Source: Dactylosporangium aurantiacum
GTDB lineage: Bacteria; Actinomycetota; Actinomycetes; Mycobacteriales; Micromonosporaceae
Direction: 5' to 3'
Length of the DNA: 64,000 nucleotides
NCBI RefSeq assembly: GCF_000716715.1
Contig: NZ_JNYJ01000019.1
Location: 1 to 64,000, forward strand
How positions within the stretch are numbered: the first letter of the stretch is position 1; the number at the start of each line of letters is the position of its first letter. Shown here one piece after another: positions 28,406 to 36,185 of the stretch. The notes beneath the pieces are model-generated. The model was not told where the DNA came from, ran no database searches, and saw nothing but the letters and a program-made list of their open reading frames with translations. The translations under genes were made by a program, and so were the position numbers.

Positions 28406-28524
28406 CGTCCGATGATCCCACCGGCGGTGTCGTTTCCGTACAAGACGCCGCCGGTGCCGCTTCCTAGCATCGGCGGCGGGCGTCGCGCCCGGTTCGGTCA
28501 CCCGGTCCCTGAGGAGCACAGCAG

Positions 28525-29103
28525 ATGCGTGAACTGGTCTACACCGCGTTCGTCTCGCTGGACGGCGTCGTCGACTCGCCGGGCGGCGGCCCGGGTGAGG
28601 AGCACCGCAGCGGCGGCTGGGTGTTCAAGGACATCGAGTTCTCGCCCGAGGCGTTCGCCCTGAAGGGTGAGGAGCTGCGGGAGACCTCGGCGCTGATGTT
28701 CGGCCGGCGCAGCTACGAGGTGTTCGCGCCGGTGTGGCGGGAGTCCGACGACCACGCCGCGTACCAGGACCTGCCGAAGTACGTCGTGTCCGGCACCCTG
28801 CCGGAGGACGCGCTCGTGGACGGCTGGGGCGACACGACGATCCTGCGCTCGACCGCCGACGTCGCCGACCTCAAGCAGGGCGACGGCGGCGCGATCTTCA
28901 TCCACGGCAGCGCGGAGCTGGCCCGCCGCCTGTCCGACGCGGGCCTGATCGACCGGTACCACCTGCTGGTCTTCCCGGTGCTGCTCGGCGCCGGCAAGAG
29001 CCTGTTCAGCCGGGCCGACCGGGACCGGCAGACGCTGCGGCTGCGCGCGACGGAGGCGTACCCGAACGGCATCGTCAAGATGGTCTACGACGTGACCCGC
29101 TGA
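28525..29103 (+). CDS. Dihydrofolate-reductase-family (RibD C-terminal-like) protein
   Basis: A 192-residue protein of the DHFR/RibD_C superfamily. Segments LVYTAFVSLDGVVDSPGG, MFGRRSYEVF, KYVVSGTLPED and LARRLSDAGLIDRYHLLVFP are characteristic of the stand-alone actinobacterial family that probably binds NADPH. The substrate is unknown; these are not the folate DHFR. GAGGAG lies 9 nt before the ATG. Its end overlaps the end of the convergent AraC-type gene by 19 nt. Confidence 0.88.
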   Translation: MRELVYTAFVSLDGVVDSPGGGPGEEHRSGGWVFKDIEFSPEAFALKGEELRETSALMFGRRSYEVFAPVWRESDDHAAYQDLPKYVVSGTLPEDALVDGWGDTTILRSTADVADLKQGDGGAIFIHGSAELARRLSDAGLIDRYHLLVFPVLLGAGKSLFSRADRDRQTLRLRATEAYPNGIVKMVYDVTR

Positions 29104-29795
29104 AGCAGGTCCAGGGCGATCGGGCCGCCGGTGCCCTCGCGCAGCTGGCGTGCGGTGCGGCCGACGTACTGGCGCAGGGCCCGCGCCAGGTGCGGCTCGT
29201 CGAAGTACTCGAACCGGGTGACGACGTCGGCGACGGGCACGCCGGCGGCGAGCGACGCCGACGCCTCGCGGGCCCGCTCGATCTGCCGGACCGCGCCCTG
29301 GGTGAACCCGGTCGCGGCCCGGAACCGCCGCTCGACGGTGCGCGCCGACACGTCGGGCCGGTGCCCCTCGCGCACCCGCGTGACGAGGGGGTCGCGCAGC
29401 AGCGTCCCGGCCCGCACGAGCCGCTCCACGAGCGCCTCGGCGTCGTCGGGGCCGGGTGTGGCGAACCGCTGCCCGTCCAGCCGGAACGTCCGGCGGGTCG
29501 CGTCGGGCAGCGCGACGCCCCGGTCGACCAGCGCCGCGGCCGGCGCCACCCGCAGCGACGTGCCGACGGCGAACTCGATGCCGACGAAGGACGCACCTTC
29601 CGGCACCGGCGCCGTGCCGGTCCTCGTCTCGGGGCCGCTGACGCTCGCGTACGGCACGCCGTCGAGCTCCCAGAACACCAACCCCCAGCACACCGCCGCG
29701 ACCGACGTCATCCGCGTGACCCGCTCGCTGGTGCAGGTCCACACGGTGTCGACCCACGGCGAGTCCGACCCCCGCGTCTCGAACCGCAATGCCAC
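29085..29795 (-). CDS. AraC-family transcriptional regulator
   Basis: A 236-residue regulator. The C-terminal double helix-turn-helix (about 145-225) includes SARTVERRFRAATGFTQGAV and PVADVVTRFEYFDEPHLARA, ending YVGRTARQLREG. The N-terminal half is a small ligand-binding beta domain. A GTG start at 29795 is preferred; TATCCT lies 6 nt upstream, again suggesting a leaderless transcript. Targets are unknown. Confidence 0.85.
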   Translation of the reverse strand: MALRFETRGSDSPWVDTVWTCTSERVTRMTSVAAVCWGLVFWELDGVPYASVSGPETRTGTAPVPEGASFVGIEFAVGTSLRVAPAAALVDRGVALPDATRRTFRLDGQRFATPGPDDAEALVERLVRAGTLLRDPLVTRVREGHRPDVSARTVERRFRAATGFTQGAVRQIERAREASASLAAGVPVADVVTRFEYFDEPHLARALRQYVGRTARQLREGTGGPIALDLLQRVTS

Positions 29796-29833
29796 GCGTG
29801 CAGGATATGCGGTCGGCCCGGCCGGCGGCGGTG

Positions 29834-30772
29834 TCAGGCGAACCAGGTCATCGCCTGGCCGTGCGGGCGGGTCCAGGCCAGCGGCCGGCCGTCGAGGGCG
29901 AGCACGTTGTGCTGCGTGCCGTCCGGCGGTGCCGGCAGCCCCTCGTACCGGATGACGTCCGGGGACTCGACGGCGATCCAGTGCCCGGGCAGCGCCCGCA
30001 CCAGGTCGGTGAAGCGGGCCCGCCGCTCGGCCGGCACCTGGTACAGCACGGACGCGTGGAACACCACCAGCGTGGCGCCGGCCGGGGCCTGGGCCGCCAG
30101 CCGCGGCAGGTCGTCGGCGAGGTCGCCGCGGTGCAGGGCCGGCGGGTCGGCGGCGGCGACGGCGGCCGCGGCGCGCAGCCGGTCGCGGCGGTGCCGGTGC
30201 TCCGGCCAGATCAGCGCGTCGAGCCAGGCGACGTCGGCCGGGTCGGTCACGTCGAGCGGGTGCAGGTCCAGGCCGGCCCGCCACACCACCCGCGGCAGCC
30301 GCGCCGGTGGCGGGGTGCCGGTGAGCGCGCACTCCAGGACCGGTCCGGCGCCGGTGCCGAGCTCGTGGTCGCCGTAGCGGTACCGGTAGCGGTCCGGGTA
30401 CAGGCCGAGCCCGGCGGAGGCGCCGACCTCCAGCAGCGCCAGCGGCTGCGGCAGCGTGGCGAGGACCGGCAGCAGCAGCGCGCACCGGCCGGCCTCGTTG
30501 GTCTGCGTGGCGCGGGCCAGCAGCTGCGCCGCGACGGCCGGCCAGTGCGCCACCGCGAAGTCGTGGAACGCGGCCGGGTCGTCGACCGGGCCGCCGAGCA
30601 GCCGCACGACGCCGAGCAGCAGGTTCGGCTGCCGTCTCGGCTCCGGCACCGACTCCAGCAGCGCCAGGAGCTGCTCGTCGGCGGCGATCGCGGTGCACAG
30701 CCGGGCGTACACCGGCGACTCGCTGTGCGCCTCGCGCCGGGCGAAATCGACGTATCTCGCTGCCGTCGTCAC
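29834..30772 (-). CDS. DUF2332 family protein
   Basis: A 312-residue cytoplasmic protein of the DUF2332 family. Diagnostic segments are SPVYARLCTAIAADEQLLAL, QPNLLLGVVRLL, TNEAGRCALLLPVLA, LLEVGASAGLGLYPDRY and VVFHASVLYQVP. The central LLEVGASAGL resembles a SAM-type glycine loop, but no activity is established. The GTG at 30772 gives the usual beginning (TTAARYVDFARREA). It stands alone, divergent from the hibernation island. Confidence 0.87.
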   Translation of the reverse strand: MTTAARYVDFARREAHSESPVYARLCTAIAADEQLLALLESVPEPRRQPNLLLGVVRLLGGPVDDPAAFHDFAVAHWPAVAAQLLARATQTNEAGRCALLLPVLATLPQPLALLEVGASAGLGLYPDRYRYRYGDHELGTGAGPVLECALTGTPPPARLPRVVWRAGLDLHPLDVTDPADVAWLDALIWPEHRHRRDRLRAAAAVAAADPPALHRGDLADDLPRLAAQAPAGATLVVFHASVLYQVPAERRARFTDLVRALPGHWIAVESPDVIRYEGLPAPPDGTQHNVLALDGRPLAWTRPHGQAMTWFA

Positions 30773-30817
30773 CCGGCCGATGATGCCACGACGACGCGGT
30801 CGGCGGCGCCCGCATCC

Positions 30818-30831
30818 GGGACCTTGGTCCC
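30818..30831 (+). promoter_or_regulatory. DosR/DevR-like box upstream of the first hibernation gene
   Basis: GGGACCTTGGTCCC is a palindrome apart from its two central bases. It matches the GGGAC-N4-GTCCC core of the box bound by DosR/DevR in mycobacteria and related regulators in other actinobacteria. It lies about 105 nt before the hpf start at 30935. A half-site-like AAGGGCCC follows at about 30848. Confidence 0.6.
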
Positions 30832-30934
30832 GCCTCCGGCGGACGGAAGGGCCCTGGAGCGGGTCCGGCCGGAGAGATCGAATGAGCGCAGGCGGTCGGC
30901 GCACCGCCCGGGTTCACGAGGGAAGGACGAGATC

Positions 30935-31252
30935 ATGTCCCGCACGCATGACGAGGTCGCCATCCAGGTCCAGCTGCAGCCGGGCATGGAGCAACAGCTG
31001 CAGGGGTACGCCCGGGAGAAGATCACCACGGTGCTCGGGCACACCGGCCGGCCGGTCCTGTACGCCAGGGTGCGCCTGGCCCGGACCGGCAACCCGGCCG
31101 CGACCCGCCCCGTGACCGCCCGCGCCGACATCGACGTCAACGGCCGGGTGCTGCACGCCGAGGTGTCCGCCGACACCGCGTACGAGGCCGTCGACCTGCT
31201 GCAGGACCGCCTGCAGGGCCAGCTGGAGCGGGACAAGAGCGGCCACCGCTGA
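30935..31252 (+). CDS. Short ribosome hibernation factor-like protein (HPF/RaiA N-domain)
   Basis: A 105-residue protein resembling the ribosome-binding beta-alpha-beta domain of HPF/RaiA. Visible segments are VQLQPGMEQQLQGYAREKI, RVRLARTGNPAATRP and VTARADIDVNGRVLHAEVSA, with a final amphipathic helix AYEAVDLLQDRLQGQLER. It has no C-terminal dimerisation domain. Such proteins occupy the tRNA/mRNA channel of the 30S subunit in dormant cells. GGGAAGGACGAG precedes the ATG at 30935. It lies upstream of a longer paralog and of a DosR-like box, consistent with induction under hypoxia or stress. Confidence 0.75.
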   Translation: MSRTHDEVAIQVQLQPGMEQQLQGYAREKITTVLGHTGRPVLYARVRLARTGNPAATRPVTARADIDVNGRVLHAEVSADTAYEAVDLLQDRLQGQLERDKSGHR

Positions 31253-31290
31253 CGCCCGGGTCCCTGCCCGGGCACGGTCCCGCCCGGGTA

Positions 31291-31304
31291 GGGACCTTCG
31301 GCAC
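31291..31304 (+). promoter_or_regulatory. DosR/DevR-like box upstream of the long hibernation gene
   Basis: GGGACCTTCGGCAC matches the same DosR-type core with a weaker right half. It sits 64 nt before the start of the long hibernation gene. GGTCCC at 31277-31282 forms a further inverted pair with its GGGACC. Confidence 0.5.
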
Positions 31305-31367
31305 TGTCGGGGCCGGCCGCCGCCGCCCACACTGGCCCGATCACCGATGCAGGAGGTGTACCCAGCC

Positions 31368-32108
31368 ATGCACGATCTCGACGTCGCACCCACCGACGAG
31401 GTGGAGCTGCGCAGCCGCGGCCCGATCGGCCAGGACGACCGCGACGGCGCGCGGGCGGCGATCGCGGACGTGCTCGCCCGCCACGGCTGTGCCGGCGGCG
31501 CCCGGGTGCGCCTGACCGGCGGCCACCACCCCGGCGGGCCGATGGTCGTGCAGGTGAACCTGCGCGTCGCCGGCGCGCCCGCCCGGGTCCAGGTCGACGG
31601 GCCGAGCCCGGCCGCGGCCGTCGCGGCCGCCGCCGTCCGGCTGGACCACCAGGTCCAGCGCCTGCGGACGGTGTGGGAGCCGTGGCCGTGGCCCGACCCG
31701 CAGCGGCGCACCCTGGCCGTCCCGGGCCGGGACGTGATCACCCGCCGCAAGGCGGTCCCGCTGCGCCCCCGCCGAACCTGCCAGGCCGCGTCGATGCTGG
31801 CGGCGATGGACTACGACGTGTGCCTGTTCACCGACGCCGACACCGGCGAGGACGCGGTCGTCTACCGCGCCGGGCCGACCGGGCTGCGCGTCGCCCGGCA
31901 GCGCAGCATGCGCCCGGCCCCGACGCCGGGCACCCCGGTGCCGACGGTGAACTCGCGCCGGACCCCGCAGCTCACCCCGGAGGCGGCCGCGGCACGCCTC
32001 GCCGAGGGCTGGCTGCCGTTCCTGTTCTTCACCGACCCGGGCACCGCCCGCGGCGCCGTCGTGTACCGCCGCTACGACGGCGGCATCACCCTGCTGCGCC
32101 CGGCGTGA
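31368..32108 (+). CDS. Long HPF-like protein with two S30AE C-terminal domains
   Basis: A 246-residue protein. The N-terminal 110 residues resemble the HPF/RaiA ribosome-binding fold. Two copies of the S30AE/sigma-54-modulation C-terminal domain follow. The first is VITRRKAVPLRP to DAVVYRAGPTGLRVAR (about 125-185). The second is RRTPQLTPEAAAARLAEGW to GAVVYRRYDGGITLLRP (about 200-245). In long HPFs one such domain dimerises and joins two 70S ribosomes into an inactive 100S particle; two in tandem are unusual. AGGAGG is 12 nt before the ATG at 31368. The neighbours suggest a dormancy regulon. Confidence 0.8.
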   Translation: MHDLDVAPTDEVELRSRGPIGQDDRDGARAAIADVLARHGCAGGARVRLTGGHHPGGPMVVQVNLRVAGAPARVQVDGPSPAAAVAAAAVRLDHQVQRLRTVWEPWPWPDPQRRTLAVPGRDVITRRKAVPLRPRRTCQAASMLAAMDYDVCLFTDADTGEDAVVYRAGPTGLRVARQRSMRPAPTPGTPVPTVNSRRTPQLTPEAAAARLAEGWLPFLFFTDPGTARGAVVYRRYDGGITLLRPA

Positions 32109-32158
32109 CCCGCGCGACGAGCCGGCCGCCCGCGGCGCCGGCGGAAACGAGTGGACCG

Positions 32159-32563
32159 ATGACGTCGATGCGGGCCCTGGGCCGCGACCGCTGCCTGCAG
32201 CTGCTGGCCTCCGTGCCGGTCGGCCGGGTCGTGTTCAGCATGCGCGCCCTGCCGGCGATCCGGCCGGTGAACCACCTCGTCGACGGCAACACCGTCGTCA
32301 TCCGCAGCAACCTCGGCGGCGCCCTGGCGTCCACCGCCACCCAGTCGGGTGCGGTCGTCGTCGCGTACGAGGCCGACACCTTCGACCTGGACGGTCACAC
32401 CGGCTGGACGGTGGTCGTCACCGGCACCGCCCGGCTCATCCTCGACGCCGACCGGCAGGCACGGTACGAGCGGCTGCTGCACCCCTGGGTCGACGAACCG
32501 ATGAACTGTGTCATCGGCATCGACTGCGACCTGGTGACGGGTTACGAGCTGGCGCCCGCCTGA
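32159..32563 (+). CDS. Pyridoxamine 5'-phosphate oxidase-like FMN-binding protein
   Basis: A 134-residue split-barrel protein of the type often found in DosR-controlled dormancy islands. Segments CLQLLASVPVGRVVFSMRAL, AIRPVNHLVDGNTVVIRSN, GWTVVVTGTARLI and CVIGIDCDLVTGYEL are typical. It is likely a flavin-dependent small-molecule reductase or flavin store. The ATG at 32159 is used; a second ATG lies three codons later. It starts 50 nt after the long hibernation gene and is probably co-transcribed. Its 3' end overlaps the convergent gene by 22 nt. Confidence 0.82.
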   Translation: MTSMRALGRDRCLQLLASVPVGRVVFSMRALPAIRPVNHLVDGNTVVIRSNLGGALASTATQSGAVVVAYEADTFDLDGHTGWTVVVTGTARLILDADRQARYERLLHPWVDEPMNCVIGIDCDLVTGYELAPA

Positions 32564-33765
32564 CCGGCCGGCCGGTCGACGGTGGGGAAGGCGCGGCGGA
32601 TCTCGGCGAGGAACTCCCCGCGCCGGGCGGCGTACGTGCTGACCGCCGCCCACACCGCCTCGAGGGCCGCCTGCAGCGGGTCCGCCGCCGCGGCCGCCAC
32701 GAGCGCCGGCAGCGCCATCGCGACCGGCTCGACGGGGCCGTCGAGCGCGTCCCGCAGCGGGTCGGTCCTGGCCCACCCGAGCCGCCGCACGCTGACCGAG
32801 ACCGTGTACGTCCGCTTCCCCCGGATCCGGGTCAGCAGCGCCGGCACGTCGGTGAACTCGGCGGGCAGCGGCTCGCCGCGTTCGAGGGCCCGCCACGCCG
32901 GCGCGAACCAGTCGAGGTCCGCGATCCGCGCGACGGTGCACGCCCGCCGCGCCGCCCAGACCGCGATCCGCCGCTGCGCGGCGTCGTCGAGCGCGGCGAT
33001 CCCGTCGACCAGGTCCCGGTCCAGCAGCGCGATGCCGTACACGTTGCCCCGGACCCGGCGCAGCCGCTCCGACGGCGGCCGCCCGCCCCACCGCCGCGCC
33101 TCCTCCAGCCGCTGCCGCTCCTCCTGCCGCCGCTGCCGCTCCCGCCGCTCGCGCAGCTCCGCCTCGACCCGCTCCCACAGGGTCGGCGGGGCCGGCAGCC
33201 GGGCCGCCCAGTCGTGCCAGTACGCGGCGGCGGCGCTGGTCCGCCGCAGGATCGCGTCGCCGCGCGGGCCCGCGTCCGGCCAGAAGCACAGCAGGTACCG
33301 GTCGGGCCGCTGGTCCAGGTACGTGTAGTCGCCGTCCTCGAGCTCGTCGGGGTCGTGCCCGCCGTACGGGTCGCGCCCTTCGTCCATGCCGGCGGCGCAG
33401 TACCGCACCCGGAACACGGGCAGCGGCCCGGTGTCCTGCCCGTCTTCGAGCAGCGGCAGCGCGGCGAGGGACCCGTCGCCCCACGGGACGAGGTTGACCA
33501 CGCCGGCCCGCGGCACGAACGACACCTCCACCACGTCCTGCCACTGCGGCGCCGCCTCCGGCGGCTCGGCGTCGTGCAGCTCGACCCGGAACCCGACGTG
33601 CCCGTAGTGGGTGCCCGCCATCAGGAACAACCTGCCCGGATCGCCGGCCCCGCACAACCCGTTCACCTGCCCGGCGAACGCCCCGGTCATGTCCGGCAGC
33701 TCCCGGCTGGTCAGGTAGATCTGGCCGTAGTCGATCGGCGCCCTGCCGTCGAAGAGAACCCGCAT
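32542..33765 (-). CDS. Hypothetical protein with central coiled-coil segment
   Basis: A 407-residue soluble protein that I do not recognise. It starts MRVLFDGRAPIDYGQIYL. The N-terminal half is beta-rich with many aromatic residues (YLLCFWPDAGPRGDA). A charged helix follows (RVEAELRERRERQRRQEERQ) that should form a coiled coil. The C-terminal half is helical and Ala-rich. There is no signal peptide or membrane segment. It may be the first gene of a leftward transcript; the next gene upstream ends 183 nt away. Confidence 0.65.
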   Translation of the reverse strand: MRVLFDGRAPIDYGQIYLTSRELPDMTGAFAGQVNGLCGAGDPGRLFLMAGTHYGHVGFRVELHDAEPPEAAPQWQDVVEVSFVPRAGVVNLVPWGDGSLAALPLLEDGQDTGPLPVFRVRYCAAGMDEGRDPYGGHDPDELEDGDYTYLDQRPDRYLLCFWPDAGPRGDAILRRTSAAAAYWHDWAARLPAPPTLWERVEAELRERRERQRRQEERQRLEEARRWGGRPPSERLRRVRGNVYGIALLDRDLVDGIAALDDAAQRRIAVWAARRACTVARIADLDWFAPAWRALERGEPLPAEFTDVPALLTRIRGKRTYTVSVSVRRLGWARTDPLRDALDGPVEPVAMALPALVAAAAADPLQAALEAVWAAVSTYAARRGEFLAEIRRAFPTVDRPAGQAGASS

Positions 33766-33948
33766 CGGCCGATCGTGCCATCGACGGCCACCCCTGCGCT
33801 GCCCGGTGCGGACGACCGCTCAGCCGGGCCGGCGCGGGACAACGAGATGCCGCTGCGCACCGCATCCGGGGCACCGGACCGGCAGGCCCTCCGCCGCCTC
33901 CTTGACGGCGTCCGTCCACGACGGCCGAACTTCCTGCATTTGGAACGG

Positions 33949-34461
33949 TTACGCCGGTTCCCCGGCCGCGGGGTTTCCGTACAGCAGCTCGTCCGGCAGC
34001 CCGGCGAGCGCGGCGAACCAGTCGTCGAACGACCACCCGTCGCTGTCGTCGGAGCGGCACAGCATGACCCCTGCCCCGACCCCGTCGGTGCGCCAGGTGC
34101 CCGGGTCACGCAGCAGCGCGCCCGCGTCGTCACGGGCCAGGATCAGGTGCTGGCCGTGGACCGTCGCCCGGTCCCGCCAGTCGGCCTCGTACTCGTAGTG
34201 CACGACCTCGCCCGTCCCGACCGTGGTGGCCCGGCGCGTCGCGACGCAGTCGAGCAGTCCGCGGTCGAACCAGCGCAGCAGCACCAACCGGCAGTCCTCG
34301 GCCGCCCACGGCCCGTACGACACCGCCGCGCCGCCGCGGTAGTCGGTGATGAGGGTGCCGATGTTCCAGAGGAACACCTCCTCCATCACCGACAACCACA
34401 GCTGCTGGACCAGATCGGAAGGCCGCCGGCCCGTGGCGGGGTCGAGCGGCGCACGGGTCAT
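33949..34461 (-). CDS. Hypothetical protein coupled to a TetR regulator
   Basis: A 170-residue soluble protein of unknown family. Trp- and acid-rich segments include PWAAEDCRLVLLRWFDRGL, EYEADWRDRATV and GWSFDDWFAALAGLPDELL. The ATG at 34461 overlaps the TGA of the upstream TetR gene (ATGA), so the two are translationally coupled. It may be the target whose expression is tied to the regulator. Confidence 0.65.
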   Translation of the reverse strand: MTRAPLDPATGRRPSDLVQQLWLSVMEEVFLWNIGTLITDYRGGAAVSYGPWAAEDCRLVLLRWFDRGLLDCVATRRATTVGTGEVVHYEYEADWRDRATVHGQHLILARDDAGALLRDPGTWRTDGVGAGVMLCRSDDSDGWSFDDWFAALAGLPDELLYGNPAAGEPA

Positions 34462-35036
34462 CGTGGCACCTGCGAGGAGCTGGCGCTGATGACGGTCGTG
34501 ACGAGGGCGAGAATCTGGGCGGACGGGTCGAACGCCGGGTCGGGGATGGCCAGCTCGTGCAGGACGAGGCCGGTCCAGTGGTTCATGATCAGTGGGGCGT
34601 CGCGGTCGGGGTCGGTGGAGCCGGCGACCCGCAGCCAGTTCATGAACCAGGCGTTGACGCCGGAGCCGGTGGTGAGCAGCTGCGCGCGCAGCGACGGGTG
34701 GATGCCGGACTCCACGAGGATGGCGTACCGGGCCAGGGTCAGCGTCCGGTGCGGGCCGGTGGCCTCGTGGGCGGCGGCGGTGAGGGTCTCGGCGAGCTCG
34801 GCGGGTGTCGTCGGGTACCGCCGCAGCGCCAGCTGCTCCCAGATGGCGCGCTCCCGGGCGGCGAAGCGCTCGACGACCGCGTTGAGCAGCGCGTCGCGGG
34901 TGCGGAAGTGGTTGGACGTGGAGCCGGCCGGCAGCCGCGCGGCGGCGTCCACGGCGCGGTGCGTCAGGGCGTGCATGCCCCCCTCGCCGAGCACGGTGAT
35001 CGCGGCGTCCAGCAGGGCTTCCCGGCGGCTGACCAT
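34458..35036 (-). CDS. TetR-family transcriptional regulator
   Basis: A 192-residue repressor. The N-terminal helix-turn-helix reads LLDAAITVLGEGGMHALTHR followed by AVDAAARLPAGSTSNHFRTR. The C-terminal helices form the ligand pocket (MNHWTGLVLHELAIPDP). The ATG at 35036 lies 6 nt after TAGTAT, so the mRNA is probably leaderless. A 14-bp dyad overlaps this promoter (listed separately). The ligand is unknown. Confidence 0.9.
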   Translation of the reverse strand: MVSRREALLDAAITVLGEGGMHALTHRAVDAAARLPAGSTSNHFRTRDALLNAVVERFAARERAIWEQLALRRYPTTPAELAETLTAAAHEATGPHRTLTLARYAILVESGIHPSLRAQLLTTGSGVNAWFMNWLRVAGSTDPDRDAPLIMNHWTGLVLHELAIPDPAFDPSAQILALVTTVISASSSQVPR

Positions 35037-35060
35037 GTCCCGATACTACGATGGTAGTGC
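35036..35060 (-). promoter_or_regulatory. TetR autoregulatory promoter and operator
   Basis: ACTAC-CATC-GTAGT (35045-35058, minus strand) is a perfect 5-bp inverted repeat that overlaps the -10-like TAGTAT (35043-35048). The ATG follows 6 nt later. A TTGGGG hexamer lies 18 nt upstream of the -10. This is the expected layout for self-repression. Confidence 0.55.
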
Positions 35061-35326
35061 GTCGAACCCCAACCGTAGTTCCAAGCCCTCCGGAGACGGC
35101 GAACGAACCCAAACCGGCCGATGCGGCGGCAAAGCGCCGTGACCGTCGGTGACGGCGTGATCATGCTGGACGGGATGGCAGCCCTCGATGCTGACTTCCA
35201 CCGCCGTCTCGGGTACTGTCCGCGAAGCATTCTGCGCGCCGGCTGTGTCGCGGGAGCTCCGGTCGTGGCGGCTGCGAGACGACCTCAGCCCGGTCTGCGG
35301 AGCCGCCGCTGAGGAGGGCAGGGACC

Positions 35327-36037
35327 ATGACACAACACGGGATGCGACCGTACGACGAACGGCTCGCCAACGGTCAGGCGACGCTCGGCCCGCCTCCGGA
35401 GCAGGGCGGCCCGCGCCACGACGTCAACGCCCAGCACCAGGCTGCGAACGCGCAGCACCAGGCGCTGCAGGTGCTCACCATGGCGCAGCGCACGGCCGAG
35501 GAGCACCTCGACGGGGCGCGGCGCGAGGCGGAGCAGATCCGGGCGGGGGCGCACGCCGAGGCGCAGCAGATCGTGTCGAAGGCGCAGGCGCACGCCGACG
35601 CGCTGCACGACGAGGCCGAGAAGATCATCGCCGAGGCGCGGGCGGAGGCGGACCGCATCGCCCAGGGGGCGGAGGCGTTCGCCGCGGAGACGGAGCGCTC
35701 CGCGAGCGAGGTACTCGCCGAGGCGCAGGACCGCTCCGAGAAGATCGTGCAGCAGGCCCGGTCCAACGCGCACGACATCAAGCAGCGCGCCGAGCAGATC
35801 TACGAGGACGTCGTGGGCGGCCTGACCGCCAAGCGGCAGGCGCTGCAGCAGCAGATCGAGTCGCTGGAGCGCTTCGACCACGAGTACCGCTCCCGCCTGA
35901 CCGCGTTCATGCAGCAGCAGATGCGCGCGCTGTGGGTGAGCCAGCCGCAGGTCGAGGCCGAGTTCGAGGAGGCCGAGGCGGTGCCGGGCGAGCTGACCGC
36001 GGCGCCGCGGCACGACGAGGCGGAGGACGAGGAGTAG
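35327..36037 (+). CDS. DivIVA-like coiled-coil protein
   Basis: A 236-residue protein that is almost entirely a long coiled coil from about residue 45 to 180 (for example MAQRTAEEHLDGARREAEQI and AEKIIAEARAEADRIAQGAE). The end is acidic (HDEAEDEE). This resembles DivIVA/Wag31- or Scy/FilP-type cytoskeletal proteins that organise polar growth in actinomycetes, but the conserved DivIVA N-terminal domain is not evident. GAGGAGGGCAGGGACC precedes the ATG. It is divergent from the TetR gene across 290 nt with no other recognisable element, and a hairpin follows. Confidence 0.75.
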   Translation: MTQHGMRPYDERLANGQATLGPPPEQGGPRHDVNAQHQAANAQHQALQVLTMAQRTAEEHLDGARREAEQIRAGAHAEAQQIVSKAQAHADALHDEAEKIIAEARAEADRIAQGAEAFAAETERSASEVLAEAQDRSEKIVQQARSNAHDIKQRAEQIYEDVVGGLTAKRQALQQQIESLERFDHEYRSRLTAFMQQQMRALWVSQPQVEAEFEEAEAVPGELTAAPRHDEAEDEE

Positions 36038-36040
36038 TCG

Positions 36041-36061
36041 GCGGGCCGGTCCGCGGCCCGC
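36041..36061 (+). terminator. Hairpin after the coiled-coil gene
   Basis: GCGGGCCG and CGGCCCGC form a perfect 8-bp stem with a 5-nt loop, starting 4 nt after the stop codon. Confidence 0.55.
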
Positions 36062-36185
36062 GAGGGTCGTGGACCGGTCAGTGCCTGTATCGCCGCCTGT
36101 ACCGCCGTTGGTACCGCGCGGTCACCTATCTGCGCAGGTCGTCGCGGTGACCTAATCGATGCACCCCTAAATCAGGAGGCATCGA

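Noticed and set aside
36080..36150. Possible small cationic peptide containing LYRRLYRRWYRAVTYLRR
   Set aside because: No ATG, GTG or TTG start exists in this frame after the coiled-coil gene's stop, and it lies beyond a likely terminator hairpin.
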